Positions 53,888 to 62,892 of a DNA stretch of 64,000 nucleotides are shown piece by piece (position 1 is the first letter of the stretch; every line of letters starts with the position of its first letter). Position numbers and translations under genes: made by a program. Location: NCBI GenBank assembly GCA_000751295.2, contig CCMO02000001.1, forward strand, positions 1,971,501-2,035,500. Reading direction: 5' to 3'. The notes beneath the pieces are model-generated. The model had not been told where the DNA came from. It did no database searches and saw nothing but the letters and a program-made list of their open reading frames with translations. Source of the stretch: a bacterium YEK0313 (GTDB lineage Bacteria > Pseudomonadota > Alphaproteobacteria > Rhizobiales > Phreatobacteraceae).

Positions 53888-54268
53888 ATGGGGGCGGCAG
53901 GCAATGCCAGAGCGGTCTCGGACCTCGACGTCCTGACCCAGCTCAACCTGGACTACATCAATTCGGTGCAGAACGGCGACGTCGCCCGGTTCGACCAGAT
54001 CCTGGCGCCCGACTTCTTCTGCAGCAATCCCGACGGGACGCTGGTCGATCGGGCCGCGTTTCTGGAACAGACGGCGCGGCCGGTGACGATCAGCGGGCTT
54101 GCCGTCCACGACGTGAAGATCCGCATCATGGGCGACACGGCGATCATCCACGCCGAAACCCGTTACGCGGCACCGGACGGCCGGGCGGCGAGGGGCCGCT
54201 ACACCGATGTCTGGGCGCGTCGGCAGGGCGAATGGCTCGCGGTCTCGGCGCATGTGACGCGCGGCTGA
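53888..54268 (+). CDS. NTF2-like (DUF4440/SnoaL) small protein
   Basis: 126 residues: DVLTQLNLDYINSVQNGDV opening helix, LAPDFFCSNPDGTLVDRAAF, VKIRIMGDTAIIHAETRY and GRYTDVWARRQGEWLAVSAH fit DUF4440/SnoaL_3 proteins. GGGAGG precedes the ATG. It follows the AraC gene by 65 bases and may be co-transcribed. No specific function. Confidence 0.85.
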   Translation: MGAAGNARAVSDLDVLTQLNLDYINSVQNGDVARFDQILAPDFFCSNPDGTLVDRAAFLEQTARPVTISGLAVHDVKIRIMGDTAIIHAETRYAAPDGRAARGRYTDVWARRQGEWLAVSAHVTRG

Positions 54269-54298
54269 GCAGGCCTGGAGCGGGCGGCGGCCCGGCCT

Positions 54299-55621
54299 TC
54301 AGTCCTCGCGCAGCCGGGCGAAGGCCTGCAGGCGCAGCCCGAAGATCGACACCAGCAGCATGAACCAGACGGCGTCGCCGGTGGCGAAGAAGATGCTTTC
54401 GAGGCAGGCGGTGAACAGCACGAACAGCCAGATGCGCGTGAACAACACGGTCAGCGCCGGCCGGTTGCCGCGCTGCTCGGCCTTGTCGATATAGCGCAGC
54501 GGCAGGAGCACGAGGAACAGCATCGCCAGCACGAAGCCGGGAATTCCGACGGTCAGCAGCAGGTCGAGATAGCCGTTGTGGGCGTCATTGGCCATGGTTG
54601 CCCAGGTGTCTTCCTCGCGGAAGCCGTGCAGCAGCGCCTCGCTGCGCCAGAACGACTGATAGCCATAGCCGGTGACCGGCCGTGCCATGATCGATTCGAC
54701 CGCGAGCTGCCAGAGGTCGGTGCGGGCGGTGAAGGTCGGGTCGATGCCGAGCGATTTGACGATGCCGCTGATCTGCTCCGAAAGCGCCGAGCCGATGGTG
54801 AAGGTGTTGATGGTCGCGATGCCGCCGATCACCAGGGCCGGGCGCAGGAATGCGACCTTCTGCAGCAGAAAGGCGACCAGCATCACCGCCGGCACCATGC
54901 CGACCGAGGTCTTGCTGCCGGTATTGACGAGGAAGATCAGCGACAGGACGAGAATGAGGATGCCGGCGACGGCCGACCATGTGCGGTAGACGAAGAAGCC
55001 GCAGAACATGGAGATGACCATGGCCGAGCCGGCGGCGTTCTTGTGGTTGAACAGCCCGCGCCAGTCGCCGTCCAGCATCGGCTCGACGGCATCGGTCGCC
55101 TGGTGGATGGCCAGGCGCGGCATGAAGATCGCGCCGAAATAGCAAAGGCCCAGCACGATGAAGAGGCCGATGCCGAGCAGCTTGCCAAAGTGACGTTCCG
55201 AGCGCGGCAGGGTGAGGAAGATGCTGGCCGCGACGACCACGATGGTGGCCATGGCGAGCCGCCGCAGCGCAAAAAGCGGATCCGGGGTCGGCAGCGAAAC
55301 CAGGACGTACCAGCCGAGCAGGCCCGCCAGGACCAGCCGCGGCTGCAGCACCATGGCCGTATTGGGCTGGCGATAGGCGAAGGCGGCGAGCGAAACGATC
55401 AGGCCGATCGCGGCGACCTGGTTGAGCAGGTTGGAGCCCGCCGAGGCAGCCGAATTCTCGTTGCCGGCGCTCAGATCCGGAAACGGGGTCAGCGACACCC
55501 AGAAATAGAGGAAGGTGGCCAGGAACAGGACCGCCGCGATCAGCCGATCGTTGGCAGCCTTCCTGTCTTCCTCGATCGCAACGGAGCTCATCGAGCGCAA
55601 TACCATCAAAGGAATGGCCAT
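54299..55621 (-). CDS. O-antigen ligase/Wzy-like polysaccharide membrane protein
   Basis: 440 residues, ten or more membrane helices. The central LFNHKNAAGSAMVISMFCGF and VNTGSKTSVGM, and the late VTGYGYQSFW then NDAHNGYLDLLLTVGIPGF, are characteristic of the Wzy_C/ExoQ-type polymerase and ligase superfamily (H-N-x-Y/F-L periplasmic loop). Likely role is polymerising or ligating an envelope or exopolysaccharide. Three in-frame starts are possible (55621, 55606, 55591) and none has a strong ribosome site. No other polysaccharide gene is adjacent. Confidence 0.87.
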   Translation of the reverse strand: MAIPLMVLRSMSSVAIEEDRKAANDRLIAAVLFLATFLYFWVSLTPFPDLSAGNENSAASAGSNLLNQVAAIGLIVSLAAFAYRQPNTAMVLQPRLVLAGLLGWYVLVSLPTPDPLFALRRLAMATIVVVAASIFLTLPRSERHFGKLLGIGLFIVLGLCYFGAIFMPRLAIHQATDAVEPMLDGDWRGLFNHKNAAGSAMVISMFCGFFVYRTWSAVAGILILVLSLIFLVNTGSKTSVGMVPAVMLVAFLLQKVAFLRPALVIGGIATINTFTIGSALSEQISGIVKSLGIDPTFTARTDLWQLAVESIMARPVTGYGYQSFWRSEALLHGFREEDTWATMANDAHNGYLDLLLTVGIPGFVLAMLFLVLLPLRYIDKAEQRGNRPALTVLFTRIWLFVLFTACLESIFFATGDAVWFMLLVSIFGLRLQAFARLRED

Positions 55622-55829
55622 CTCTAGTGCCACCGGTGCGGCACGTAAAGCGCGAAGCCCGCTGCCATGCTCCATGCCGGCCCCACCACAGGTGCATGAC
55701 GGGCATGGGTGTCAGTGTCGAGTGGGTATAATATTACTGCAGTTCGGTATCGGCGGTCTGCATGCACCCCATTTGGCGGGCGTGCGGGCACCGGCGCTGC
55801 GGCGCCTGCCGCGTCGGCCCGGCACCGGC

Positions 55830-57248
55830 TCAGCCGAGCCGGTCGGTCAGCCGCAGCAGGGCGATCTTCTTGATCTCGGCGAGCGCGGTTTCGAACTCCT
55901 GGTCCGGCGGGTTGGCGATCCGTCGCTCGAAGGCGCCGAGGATCGCGTCCTTGGTCGCGCCTTTCACGGCCATGATGAAGGGGAAGTCGAACCGGGCCTT
56001 GTAGGCGTCGTTCAGCGCGGTGAACCGGGCGAATTCGTCCGGGCTCAGCCGGTCGAGACCGGCGCCGGCCTGCTCGCTGGTCGAATCGGCGGTCAATTGC
56101 CTGGCCATGGCGAGCCGGCCGGCGAGATCGGGATGGGCGCGGATGAGCGCAAGCTTCTCGTCCCGGCTCATGGCGTCGAGCACCGGCACCATGGCACCAT
56201 GCAGGCCCTCCGCCGTGTCGTGGGCCGCGGTCAGTCCGGCCCGGTGGGCGCGCTCGGCGATCGCCGGCGTATGCTCGAAGACATCGCCGTAGCGCTCGAC
56301 GAAGACCGGCCGGGTCATGGTGCTCGGCCTGCCGCCGGCGGGATAGTGGCGGTGTACCCAGTGGCGGGCAATGTCGATGCGCCGGGCGACCCACACCTTG
56401 TCCTGGTCCTGGACGTAGTCGAGGAAGCGGGCGAGCGCGGCAAGCCGCCCCGGGCGCCCGACGATCCGGCAATGCAGGCCGACGGAGAGCATTTTGGGAG
56501 AGCCTGCCTTGCCCTCGGCATAAAGCACGTCGAAGGCGTCCTTCAGGTAATTGAAGAACTGGTCGCCGGCATTGAAGCCCTGCGCGGCGGCGAAGCGCAT
56601 GTCGTTCGAATCGAGGGTGTAGGGCACGATCAGATGCGGGCCGTGCGGTCCCTCGACCCAGTAGGGCAGGTCGTCGGCATAGGAATCGGCCGAATAGAGG
56701 AAGCCGCCCTCGGCCATGACCAGGTCGAGCGTGTTCTCCGACGTGCGGCCGGTATACCAGCCGAGCGGCCGCGTGCCGCAGAGCTCGGCGTGGATGCGCA
56801 GCGCCTCGGCGATCTGCGCCCGCTCCTCCTCGATCGGCATGGCCCGATGGTCGATCCATTTCAGTCCGTGGCTCGCGATCTCCCAATCCGCCTCCAGCAT
56901 GGCGGCGACGGCCTCCGGATTGCGCTGCATGGCGGTGGCGACGCCATAGACCGTCACCGGCAGACGCCGTCCGGTGAACAGGCGCCAGAGCCGCCAGAAG
57001 CCGGCGCGCGAGCCGTATTCGTAGATCGACTCCATGCTCGGATGGCGCTGGCCGGGCCAGGGCGGGGCACCGATCATTTCCGAGAGAAATGCTTCCGACG
57101 CCGGGTCGCCGTGCAGGATGTTGTTCTCGCCGCCTTCCTCGTAGTTGATGACGAACTGGACGGCGACCCGCGCGCCGCCGGGCCAGGCGGCGTCGGGCGG
57201 GGTGCGGCCGTAGCCGATCATGTCGCGCGGATAGCCTGGTGTCTGCAT
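55830..57248 (-). CDS. puuE: allantoinase PuuE fused to OHCU decarboxylase UraD
   Basis: 472 residues. Residues 1-305 are a polysaccharide-deacetylase-type domain of the PuuE allantoinase: RDMIGYGRTPPDAAWPGGAR, VQFVINYEEGGENNIL and GWYTGRTSENT. Residues ~315-472 are UraD: RYGDVFEHTPAIAERA, LIRAHPDLAGR (catalytic His region) and FIMAVKGATKDAIL. The fusion covers two successive steps: OHCU to S-allantoin, then allantoin to allantoate. It is followed upstream by uraH 42 bases away on the same strand. Confidence 0.93.
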   Translation of the reverse strand: MQTPGYPRDMIGYGRTPPDAAWPGGARVAVQFVINYEEGGENNILHGDPASEAFLSEMIGAPPWPGQRHPSMESIYEYGSRAGFWRLWRLFTGRRLPVTVYGVATAMQRNPEAVAAMLEADWEIASHGLKWIDHRAMPIEEERAQIAEALRIHAELCGTRPLGWYTGRTSENTLDLVMAEGGFLYSADSYADDLPYWVEGPHGPHLIVPYTLDSNDMRFAAAQGFNAGDQFFNYLKDAFDVLYAEGKAGSPKMLSVGLHCRIVGRPGRLAALARFLDYVQDQDKVWVARRIDIARHWVHRHYPAGGRPSTMTRPVFVERYGDVFEHTPAIAERAHRAGLTAAHDTAEGLHGAMVPVLDAMSRDEKLALIRAHPDLAGRLAMARQLTADSTSEQAGAGLDRLSPDEFARFTALNDAYKARFDFPFIMAVKGATKDAILGAFERRIANPPDQEFETALAEIKKIALLRLTDRLG

Positions 57249-57290
57249 GGCGGGCCTCGGGTGTCGTCGGTCGGTCGATAGCGGCGCCGG

Positions 57291-57644
57291 TCAGCTGCCG
57301 CGATAGGTCTGGTAGCTCCAGGGTGTCACGAGAAGCGGCACATGGTAATGCGCCGCGCTGTCGCCGACCGTGAAGCGGATCGGCACCTCGGTCAGGAAGG
57401 CCGGCTCGCCGCGCGCCGCGCCCGTTGTCCGGAAATAGGCCTCGACCTGGAAGGTCAGCTCGTAGGTGCCGGCGATAAGGGCCTCGCCGGTGAGCAGCGG
57501 TTCGTCGGTCCGCCCGTCGGCATTGGTGACGACACGCTTGACCAGGGTGCGCCCGCCGGCGCCGAGGCGCTCGAGGGTGATCTCCATGCCGGCGGCGGGC
57601 CGCCCGGCGACGGTGTCGAGCACATGGGTGGAGAGCCGTCCCAT
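57291..57644 (-). CDS. uraH: 5-hydroxyisourate hydrolase
   Basis: 117 residues, transthyretin-like. THVLDTVAGRPAAG at the start holds the active-site His and the end is YQTYRGS, the YRGS tag that defines HIU hydrolases; HYHVPLLVTPWSY supplies the other catalytic histidines. It converts 5-hydroxyisourate to OHCU. GGAGGAA lies at good distance from ATG 57644; the ATG three bases upstream is too close. Confidence 0.96.
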   Translation of the reverse strand: MGRLSTHVLDTVAGRPAAGMEITLERLGAGGRTLVKRVVTNADGRTDEPLLTGEALIAGTYELTFQVEAYFRTTGAARGEPAFLTEVPIRFTVGDSAAHYHVPLLVTPWSYQTYRGS

Positions 57645-57693
57645 CATTTCCTCCGCTTCGTTCCAGGCCTTGAGTTAGCCTGACCTGGGTCTC

Positions 57694-57720
57694 GGTATTT
57701 TCATGCAAATTTTGAAAATC
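57694..57720. promoter_or_regulatory. LysR-type operator, copy 1 (ATTTTC-N11-GAAAAT)
   Basis: Read on the minus strand this 27-bp element is ATTTTC, 11 bases, GAAAAT with T-N11-A symmetry. It lies between uraH and the divergent urate/xanthine permease gene and matches copy 2 at 60282 in 23 of 27 positions. A further half-like CAAAATTGG lies at 57724-57732 on the minus strand. Confidence 0.7.
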
Positions 57721-57831
57721 TTACCAATTTTGAGATCATTGCCGAAGGTTGGATGGAGACCTTGAATAGCCTGACGCGTGCCGTCTCAAGACCGGAAAAT
57801 CGGCTGGCACGATCAGGGGAGGAAACGGACG

Positions 57832-59238
57832 ATGACCGATCGGGTTCATCCTGTCGACGAGGTGCTGCCGACGCCCAAACTGTTCGCGCTCGGCCTTCAA
57901 CATGTTCTCGTGATGTATGCCGGCGCGATTGCCGTGCCGCTGATCATCGGCCGTGCGCTCGGCATGTCGCCCGAGCAGGTCGCGCTCCTGATCAGCGCCG
58001 ACCTGTTTGCCTGCGGCGTGGTCACGCTGATCCAGTCCTTCGGCATGCCCGGCGTCGGCATCCGCCTGCCGGTCATGATGGGCGTCACCTTTGCGTCCGT
58101 CGCCCCGATGCTCGCCATCGGCCGCGACCCCAGCCTCGGCATAACCGGCATTTTCGGCGCGATCATCGCCTCCGGCCTGTTCGCATTGCTGGTCGCCCCC
58201 TTCATCAGCCGCATGCTGCGCTTCTTCCCGCCGGTGGTCACCGGCACCATCATCCTGGTGATCGGCGTCTCGCTGATGCGTGTCGGCATCGGCTGGGCGG
58301 CCGGCGGTCCGTCCTTCATCAACCAGATGATCGACGGCAAGTTGCGCATCATCGACAATCCGAATCCCGGCTACGGCGCCCTCGACAGTCTCGGCCTCGC
58401 CCTGTTCGTGCTCTGCGTGGTGCTGGCGCTGACCAAATACGGCAAGGGCTTCGTCCAGAACATCGCCGTGCTGCTCGGCATCATCGTCGGCTGCGTCGCG
58501 GCCTATGCCATCGGCAAGATGAATTTCGACGTGGTCGGGCGCGCCCACTGGTTCGGTTTCATCTATCCCTTCCAGTTCGGCCTGCCGAAATTCGAGCCCA
58601 TATCGATCATCACCATGTGCCTGGTCATGATCGTCGTCATGATCGAGTCGACGGGGATGTTCCTGGCGATCGGCGACATGACCGGTCGCAAGATCTCGCA
58701 GGATGATCTGACCAAGGGCCTGCGCGCCGACGGTCTCGGCACCATGATCGGCGGCCTGTTCAACACCTTCCCCTATACGTCCTTCTCGCAGAATGTCGGG
58801 CTGGTCGGCGTCACCGGCGTGCGCTCGCGGTTCGTCACGGCGGCGGGCGGTCTCATCCTGCTCGCCATGGGGCTGGTGCCGAAATTCGGCGCCCTTGCCG
58901 AGGCGATCCCCTCCGCCGTGCTCGGCGGCGCCGGCATCGTCATGTTCGGCATGGTCGCCGCCACTGGCGTGCGCATCCTGACCGCGGTCGACTTCCGTAC
59001 CGACCGCAACAATCTCTACATCGTCGCGGTCTCCGTCGGCCTCGGCATGATCCCGCTGGTCGCGCCGAACTTCTTCCGCAACATGCCGCACAGCCTGCAT
59101 CCGCTGCTCGAGTCGGGCATTCTGCTCGCGGCCATCGCGGCGGTTGTCCTCAACATGTATTTCAACGGCTTCAAGTCGGCGGCCGAGGCCGAGGCCGAAG
59201 TGCGCAGCGGCGCGGCGCTGGCCGACGCCGCGCACTGA
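57832..59238 (+). CDS. NCS2-family urate/xanthine permease
   Basis: 468 residues with about 12-14 membrane helices. TFPYTSFSQNVGLVGVTGVR near residue 310 is the NCS2 signature, and FGLQHVLVMYAGAI-type helix 1 (LGLQHVLVMYAGAIAVP) holds the conserved Gln-His. This branch transports urate, xanthine or uric acid analogues by proton symport. GGGGAGGAAA precedes the ATG. Divergent from uraH with the LysR-type operator between. Confidence 0.93.
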   Translation: MTDRVHPVDEVLPTPKLFALGLQHVLVMYAGAIAVPLIIGRALGMSPEQVALLISADLFACGVVTLIQSFGMPGVGIRLPVMMGVTFASVAPMLAIGRDPSLGITGIFGAIIASGLFALLVAPFISRMLRFFPPVVTGTIILVIGVSLMRVGIGWAAGGPSFINQMIDGKLRIIDNPNPGYGALDSLGLALFVLCVVLALTKYGKGFVQNIAVLLGIIVGCVAAYAIGKMNFDVVGRAHWFGFIYPFQFGLPKFEPISIITMCLVMIVVMIESTGMFLAIGDMTGRKISQDDLTKGLRADGLGTMIGGLFNTFPYTSFSQNVGLVGVTGVRSRFVTAAGGLILLAMGLVPKFGALAEAIPSAVLGGAGIVMFGMVAATGVRILTAVDFRTDRNNLYIVAVSVGLGMIPLVAPNFFRNMPHSLHPLLESGILLAAIAAVVLNMYFNGFKSAAEAEAEVRSGAALADAAH

Positions 59239-59323
59239 CGGACCTTATCGGGGGCGTCCGCCCGGGTGGTCCTTCAACGGGACTGCCCGGGCGACGTGAT
59301 TCCGGAAAGCCCGGCCGCCGTGG

Positions 59324-60256
59324 CTAGTGCTCCAGCCGCTTGCCGATCTTGGCCAGCGCGGCCGCGACATGGGTGCGGCCGGCCTCCAGGAGCAGGTCGG
59401 AAAAGGCCTTGTGCCCCGGCGGCGGCAGCTGGCGTGAGGGGTAGATGATGGCGAGCGTCGTCGGCTGCGGCACGACGTCGGGCAGCACGTGCACGAGGGT
59501 GCCGGCCGAAAGCTGCTCGGCCACCTCGAAGACCGGCTTCATCACGATGCCGGCGCCGGCCAGCGCCCATTGGGTCAGCACATCGCCGTCGTCGCAGTCG
59601 ATCGCGCCGCTCACCGCGAGGGTGCGCATCTCGCCGCCCTGGCGCAGGGTCAGGCGGAACTGCTGCGAGCCGGGAAAGCGCAGCAGCAGGCACTGGTGGT
59701 CGAACAGGTCCTCCGACGTCTTCGGAGCACCATGTGCCGCGAGATAGGCGGGCGAAGCGCAGAGGATGCGCTCGATGGTCGCGACCTTGCGCACGATGAA
59801 GCTGGAATCGGAGAGGTCGGCCATGCGCAGCGCAATGTCGATGCCTTCGCCGATCAGGTCGAGCAGGTGCTCGGCGAGCCTCAGGCGAATGTCGATATTG
59901 GGCTGAGCCGCCCGGAAGCTGGTGACGACCGGCGCCACCAGCCGCCGGCCGAGGCCGAGCGGGGCGGTGATCTTCAGCGAGCCGCGCGGCGCGCCGCCTT
60001 CCAGCGCGACGCTCGCCTCGGCGCGCTCGACCGCATCGAGCACGTCGACGACACGGTCGAAGAACGACCGACCCACCGAGGTGAGCTGGATCTTGCGGGT
60101 CGTGCGGTTGAACAGCCGGCAGCCGAGGCGCTGCTCGAGGGCCAGGATGCGGCTCGAGACGACCGCGGCCGACATGCGCAAGTCGCGGCCTGCAGCCGAA
60201 AAACTGCCCTTTTCGACAGCGCGGGCGAAGATCCTGGCATCCTCGATGAAGCCCAT
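59324..60256 (-). CDS. LysR-family regulator of the urate cluster
   Basis: 310 residues. Helix-turn-helix region GSFSAAGRDLRMSAAVVSSR and LEQRLGCRLFNRTTRKIQLT, then a substrate-binding domain with LKITAPLGLGRR. It is divergent from puuD, and the shared 27-bp dyad occurs both here and at the uraH/permease promoter region, so it is the likely regulator of the whole cluster. Effector probably urate or a breakdown product (inference). Confidence 0.9.
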   Translation of the reverse strand: MGFIEDARIFARAVEKGSFSAAGRDLRMSAAVVSSRILALEQRLGCRLFNRTTRKIQLTSVGRSFFDRVVDVLDAVERAEASVALEGGAPRGSLKITAPLGLGRRLVAPVVTSFRAAQPNIDIRLRLAEHLLDLIGEGIDIALRMADLSDSSFIVRKVATIERILCASPAYLAAHGAPKTSEDLFDHQCLLLRFPGSQQFRLTLRQGGEMRTLAVSGAIDCDDGDVLTQWALAGAGIVMKPVFEVAEQLSAGTLVHVLPDVVPQPTTLAIIYPSRQLPPPGHKAFSDLLLEAGRTHVAAALAKIGKRLEH

Positions 60257-60281
60257 GGCGTCAGTCCGGCTGGCGGTGTTC

Positions 60282-60308
60282 GATTTTCAAAATTGCCACG
60301 AAAATATC
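60282..60308. promoter_or_regulatory. LysR-type operator, copy 2 (ATTTTC-N11-GAAAAT)
   Basis: ATTTTC (60283-60288), 11 bases, GAAAAT (60300-60305), between divergent lysR and puuD. The first 13 bases of the element are identical to copy 1 read on the other strand. Confidence 0.72.
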
Positions 60309-60381
60309 ACTGCTTTTTCCGTGTTCAAGGGTAATGCTTGCCTGGACTAGGCTGCCCGGACTATCGGGGAGGACAGCCATC

Positions 60382-61602
60382 GTGGATCCGATCATCGCCG
60401 AATGGGGCAGCCTGCTGCTGCGCTGGGTGCATGTGGTCACGGCCATCGCCTGGATCGGCTCGTCGTTCTATTTCATGCACCTCGACGCCTCGCTGAAAGC
60501 CATTCCGGAGATCCGGCCGGGCAAGGGCGGCGCCTGTTGGGAGGTGCATGGCGGCGGCTTCTACGAAGTGCGCAAATATCTGGAGGCGCCGGCGCATCTG
60601 CCGTCCGAGATGATCTGGCACAAGTGGCAGTCCTATTCGACCTGGATCTCCGGCTTCTTCCTGCTCGTCTGGATCTACTATGCCGGGGCGTCGACCCATC
60701 TCGTCGATCCGCAGGTGATGGACCTGTCGCGTCCGGCGGCGGCCGCGATCGGCCTCGGCGGTCTTGCCCTGGGCTGGCTCGTCTATGACGGGCTCTGCCG
60801 CTCGCCGCTGGTCAAGCATGAAGTCTGGCTGGCGGTGGTCGTTTTCGCCTTCATCGTGCTGATGGCCTACCTGTTCCAGCAGGTCTTTTCCGGCCGCGGC
60901 GCGCTGCTGCATACCGGCGCGATGATGGCCACGATGATGTCGGGCAACGTCTTCCTCAACATCATCCCGAACCAGCGCAAGACCATCGCCGCGCTGCTCG
61001 CCGGCGGTGAGGCCAATCCCGACTACGGCAAGCAGGCCAAGGCCCGTTCGACGCACAACAACTACCTGACCCTGCCGGTCGTGTTCCTGATGCTGTCGAA
61101 CCACTATCCGCTGACCTATTCCTCGCCGTTCGCCTTCGTCATCGTGGCGCTGATCCTGGTGGCGGGCGCGGTCATCAGGCACTTCTACAATGTCAGCCAT
61201 GCCGGCAAGGGCCAGCCCTGGTGGTGCTGGGCGGTGGCGGCGATCTGCATCCTCTGGGCCGCCTGGATCAGCATGGCCGCATCGCCCGCCGGCCGCGAGC
61301 GGCTCGGGCTCGCGCCGCTCGGCGAGGTCCGGCACCCATCCGGCACGCCGCGCGCGCCGGCGGCGGTCGCCGACATCGTCATCGGCCGCTGCAGCATGTG
61401 CCACGCAAACCAGCCGGTCTGGGACGGCATCGGCGTCGCGCCGAAAGGCGTCGTACTCGACAGCCCCGAGGCCATCGAGCGCCAGCGCGAAGCGATCCGG
61501 CTCTATGCCGTGCTGAGCCATGCCATGCCGCCCCAGAACGTCACCGGCATGACCGCCGACGAGCGGCGCGTCGTGGCCGAGTGGTCCGGTCCGCGGCCGT
61601 GA
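60382..61602 (+). CDS. puuD: urate hydroxylase PuuD with C-terminal cytochrome c domain
   Basis: 406 residues. The N-terminal ~310 residues form an integral-membrane domain with about eight helices, including HVVTAIAWIGSSFYF and FNIIPNQRK-like FLNIIPNQRKTIAALL, as in PuuD. The C-terminal ~90 residues contain a haem-binding CSMCH and a downstream Met in SHAMPPQNV for a c-type cytochrome facing the periplasm. It oxidises urate to 5-hydroxyisourate and passes electrons to the respiratory chain. GTG start with GGGGAGGA upstream. Feeds UraH and the PuuE-UraD fusion. Confidence 0.94.
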   Translation: MDPIIAEWGSLLLRWVHVVTAIAWIGSSFYFMHLDASLKAIPEIRPGKGGACWEVHGGGFYEVRKYLEAPAHLPSEMIWHKWQSYSTWISGFFLLVWIYYAGASTHLVDPQVMDLSRPAAAAIGLGGLALGWLVYDGLCRSPLVKHEVWLAVVVFAFIVLMAYLFQQVFSGRGALLHTGAMMATMMSGNVFLNIIPNQRKTIAALLAGGEANPDYGKQAKARSTHNNYLTLPVVFLMLSNHYPLTYSSPFAFVIVALILVAGAVIRHFYNVSHAGKGQPWWCWAVAAICILWAAWISMAASPAGRERLGLAPLGEVRHPSGTPRAPAAVADIVIGRCSMCHANQPVWDGIGVAPKGVVLDSPEAIERQREAIRLYAVLSHAMPPQNVTGMTADERRVVAEWSGPRP

Positions 61603-61621
61603 CACCAGGGAGGCCATGGCG

Positions 61622-62881
61622 ATGACGGCTCTCGATCTCGGGCACGGCGCGGCGCCGCGAGGCACATTCGGCGCGGCGATCATGGCGCGGCTCGACGCGC
61701 TCGCCGCCGTGACCGATGAGCCGGGCGTGCTCACCCGGCTCTATCTCGGTCCGGCCCATCGCCACGCCGTCGAACTCGTCGCCGGCTGGATGACCGAAGC
61801 CGGCATGCAGGTCGCGCTCGACGGGATCGGCAGCCTGATCGGCCGCTACGAGGCCGATGTGCCGGATGCGCCGGTCCTGATCATCGGCTCGCATATCGAC
61901 ACGGTGCGCAATGCCGGCCGGTTCGATGGCAATCTCGGTGTCGTCACCGGCCTCGAGGTGATCCGAGCCTTGCACCGGCGCGGCCGGCGCTACTCCTTCG
62001 CCATCGAGCTTGCCGCTTTCGGCGACGAGGAGGGCGTGCGGTTCACCAGCACACTCGGCGGCTCGCGGGCCATGGCCGGTCGCTTCGATCCCGCCGTGCT
62101 CGACGAGCGCGACGGCGACGGCGTCAGCCGCCGCGAGGCGCTCGCCGCCTTCGGCTGCGATGCCGCCGCGATCGCTGCGATCGCCCGCGATCCGGCCAGG
62201 ACCCTCGGTTATGTCGAGGTGCATATCGAGCAGGGGCCGGTGCTGGAGGCACGGGACCTCGCGGTTGGCGTCGTCACCGCCATCAGCGGCGCCTCGCGCG
62301 GCACGATCACGCTGACCGGCAGGGCTGGCCATGCCGGCACGACGCCGATGGACCTGCGCGCCGATGCGCTCGCCGCCGCCGCCGAGATCATCCTGCTGAT
62401 CGAGCGTCGGGCCCGGTCGACGCCCGGCCTCGTCGCGACCGTCGGCCAGATCGAGACGCCGGGCGGCGCCGTCAACACGGTTCCCGGCAGGGTGCGGCTG
62501 ACGCTCGATCTCAGGAGCTCGTCCGACGCCGACCGGCGGGCCGCGCTGTCGGCCATTGCGGACGAGGCCGAGGCCGCCGCGGCGGCGCGCGGTATCGGCT
62601 GCGTCATCGCCATGACTTACGAGGCCCTGGCCGCGCCTTGCGACGCCGGACTGTCCGCGGGGCTTGCGGCGGCCGCCGAGCGCCAGGGCTGCGCCACCAT
62701 CGCGCTGGCCAGCGGCGCCGGCCACGACGCCATGGCGTTCCGCGGCATCCTGCCTTTCGCCATGCTGTTCGTGCGCTGCCGCGGCGGCCTCAGCCACCAT
62801 CCGGACGAATATGCCGCGCCCGGCGACATCGACGCCGCCGCGCGGGTGCTCGCCGATTTCCTCGATCATCTCGACACCTGA
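61622..62881 (+). CDS. allC: allantoate amidohydrolase (AllC/hydantoinase family)
   Basis: 419 residues, M20/AllC type. Metal ligands lie in GSHIDTVRNAGRFDGNLG, FGDEEGVRF and YVEVHIEQGPVL; the lid has TGRAGHAGTTPMDLR and the end GLSHHPDEYA. It hydrolyses allantoate to ureidoglycine, ammonia and CO2, the next step after PuuE. AGGGAGG is nine bases before ATG 61622; ATG 61616 is in frame but too close. N-carbamoyl amino acid hydrolase is the alternative in this family. Confidence 0.9.
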   Translation: MTALDLGHGAAPRGTFGAAIMARLDALAAVTDEPGVLTRLYLGPAHRHAVELVAGWMTEAGMQVALDGIGSLIGRYEADVPDAPVLIIGSHIDTVRNAGRFDGNLGVVTGLEVIRALHRRGRRYSFAIELAAFGDEEGVRFTSTLGGSRAMAGRFDPAVLDERDGDGVSRREALAAFGCDAAAIAAIARDPARTLGYVEVHIEQGPVLEARDLAVGVVTAISGASRGTITLTGRAGHAGTTPMDLRADALAAAAEIILLIERRARSTPGLVATVGQIETPGGAVNTVPGRVRLTLDLRSSSDADRRAALSAIADEAEAAAAARGIGCVIAMTYEALAAPCDAGLSAGLAAAAERQGCATIALASGAGHDAMAFRGILPFAMLFVRCRGGLSHHPDEYAAPGDIDAAARVLADFLDHLDT

Positions 62882-62892
62882 AGGACCTTCCC

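Noticed and set aside
55711..55740. TATAATATTA near 55721 as a promoter for the O-antigen-ligase-like gene
   Set aside because: A good -10-like hexamer on either strand, but no -35 at suitable spacing was found, so it was not listed.
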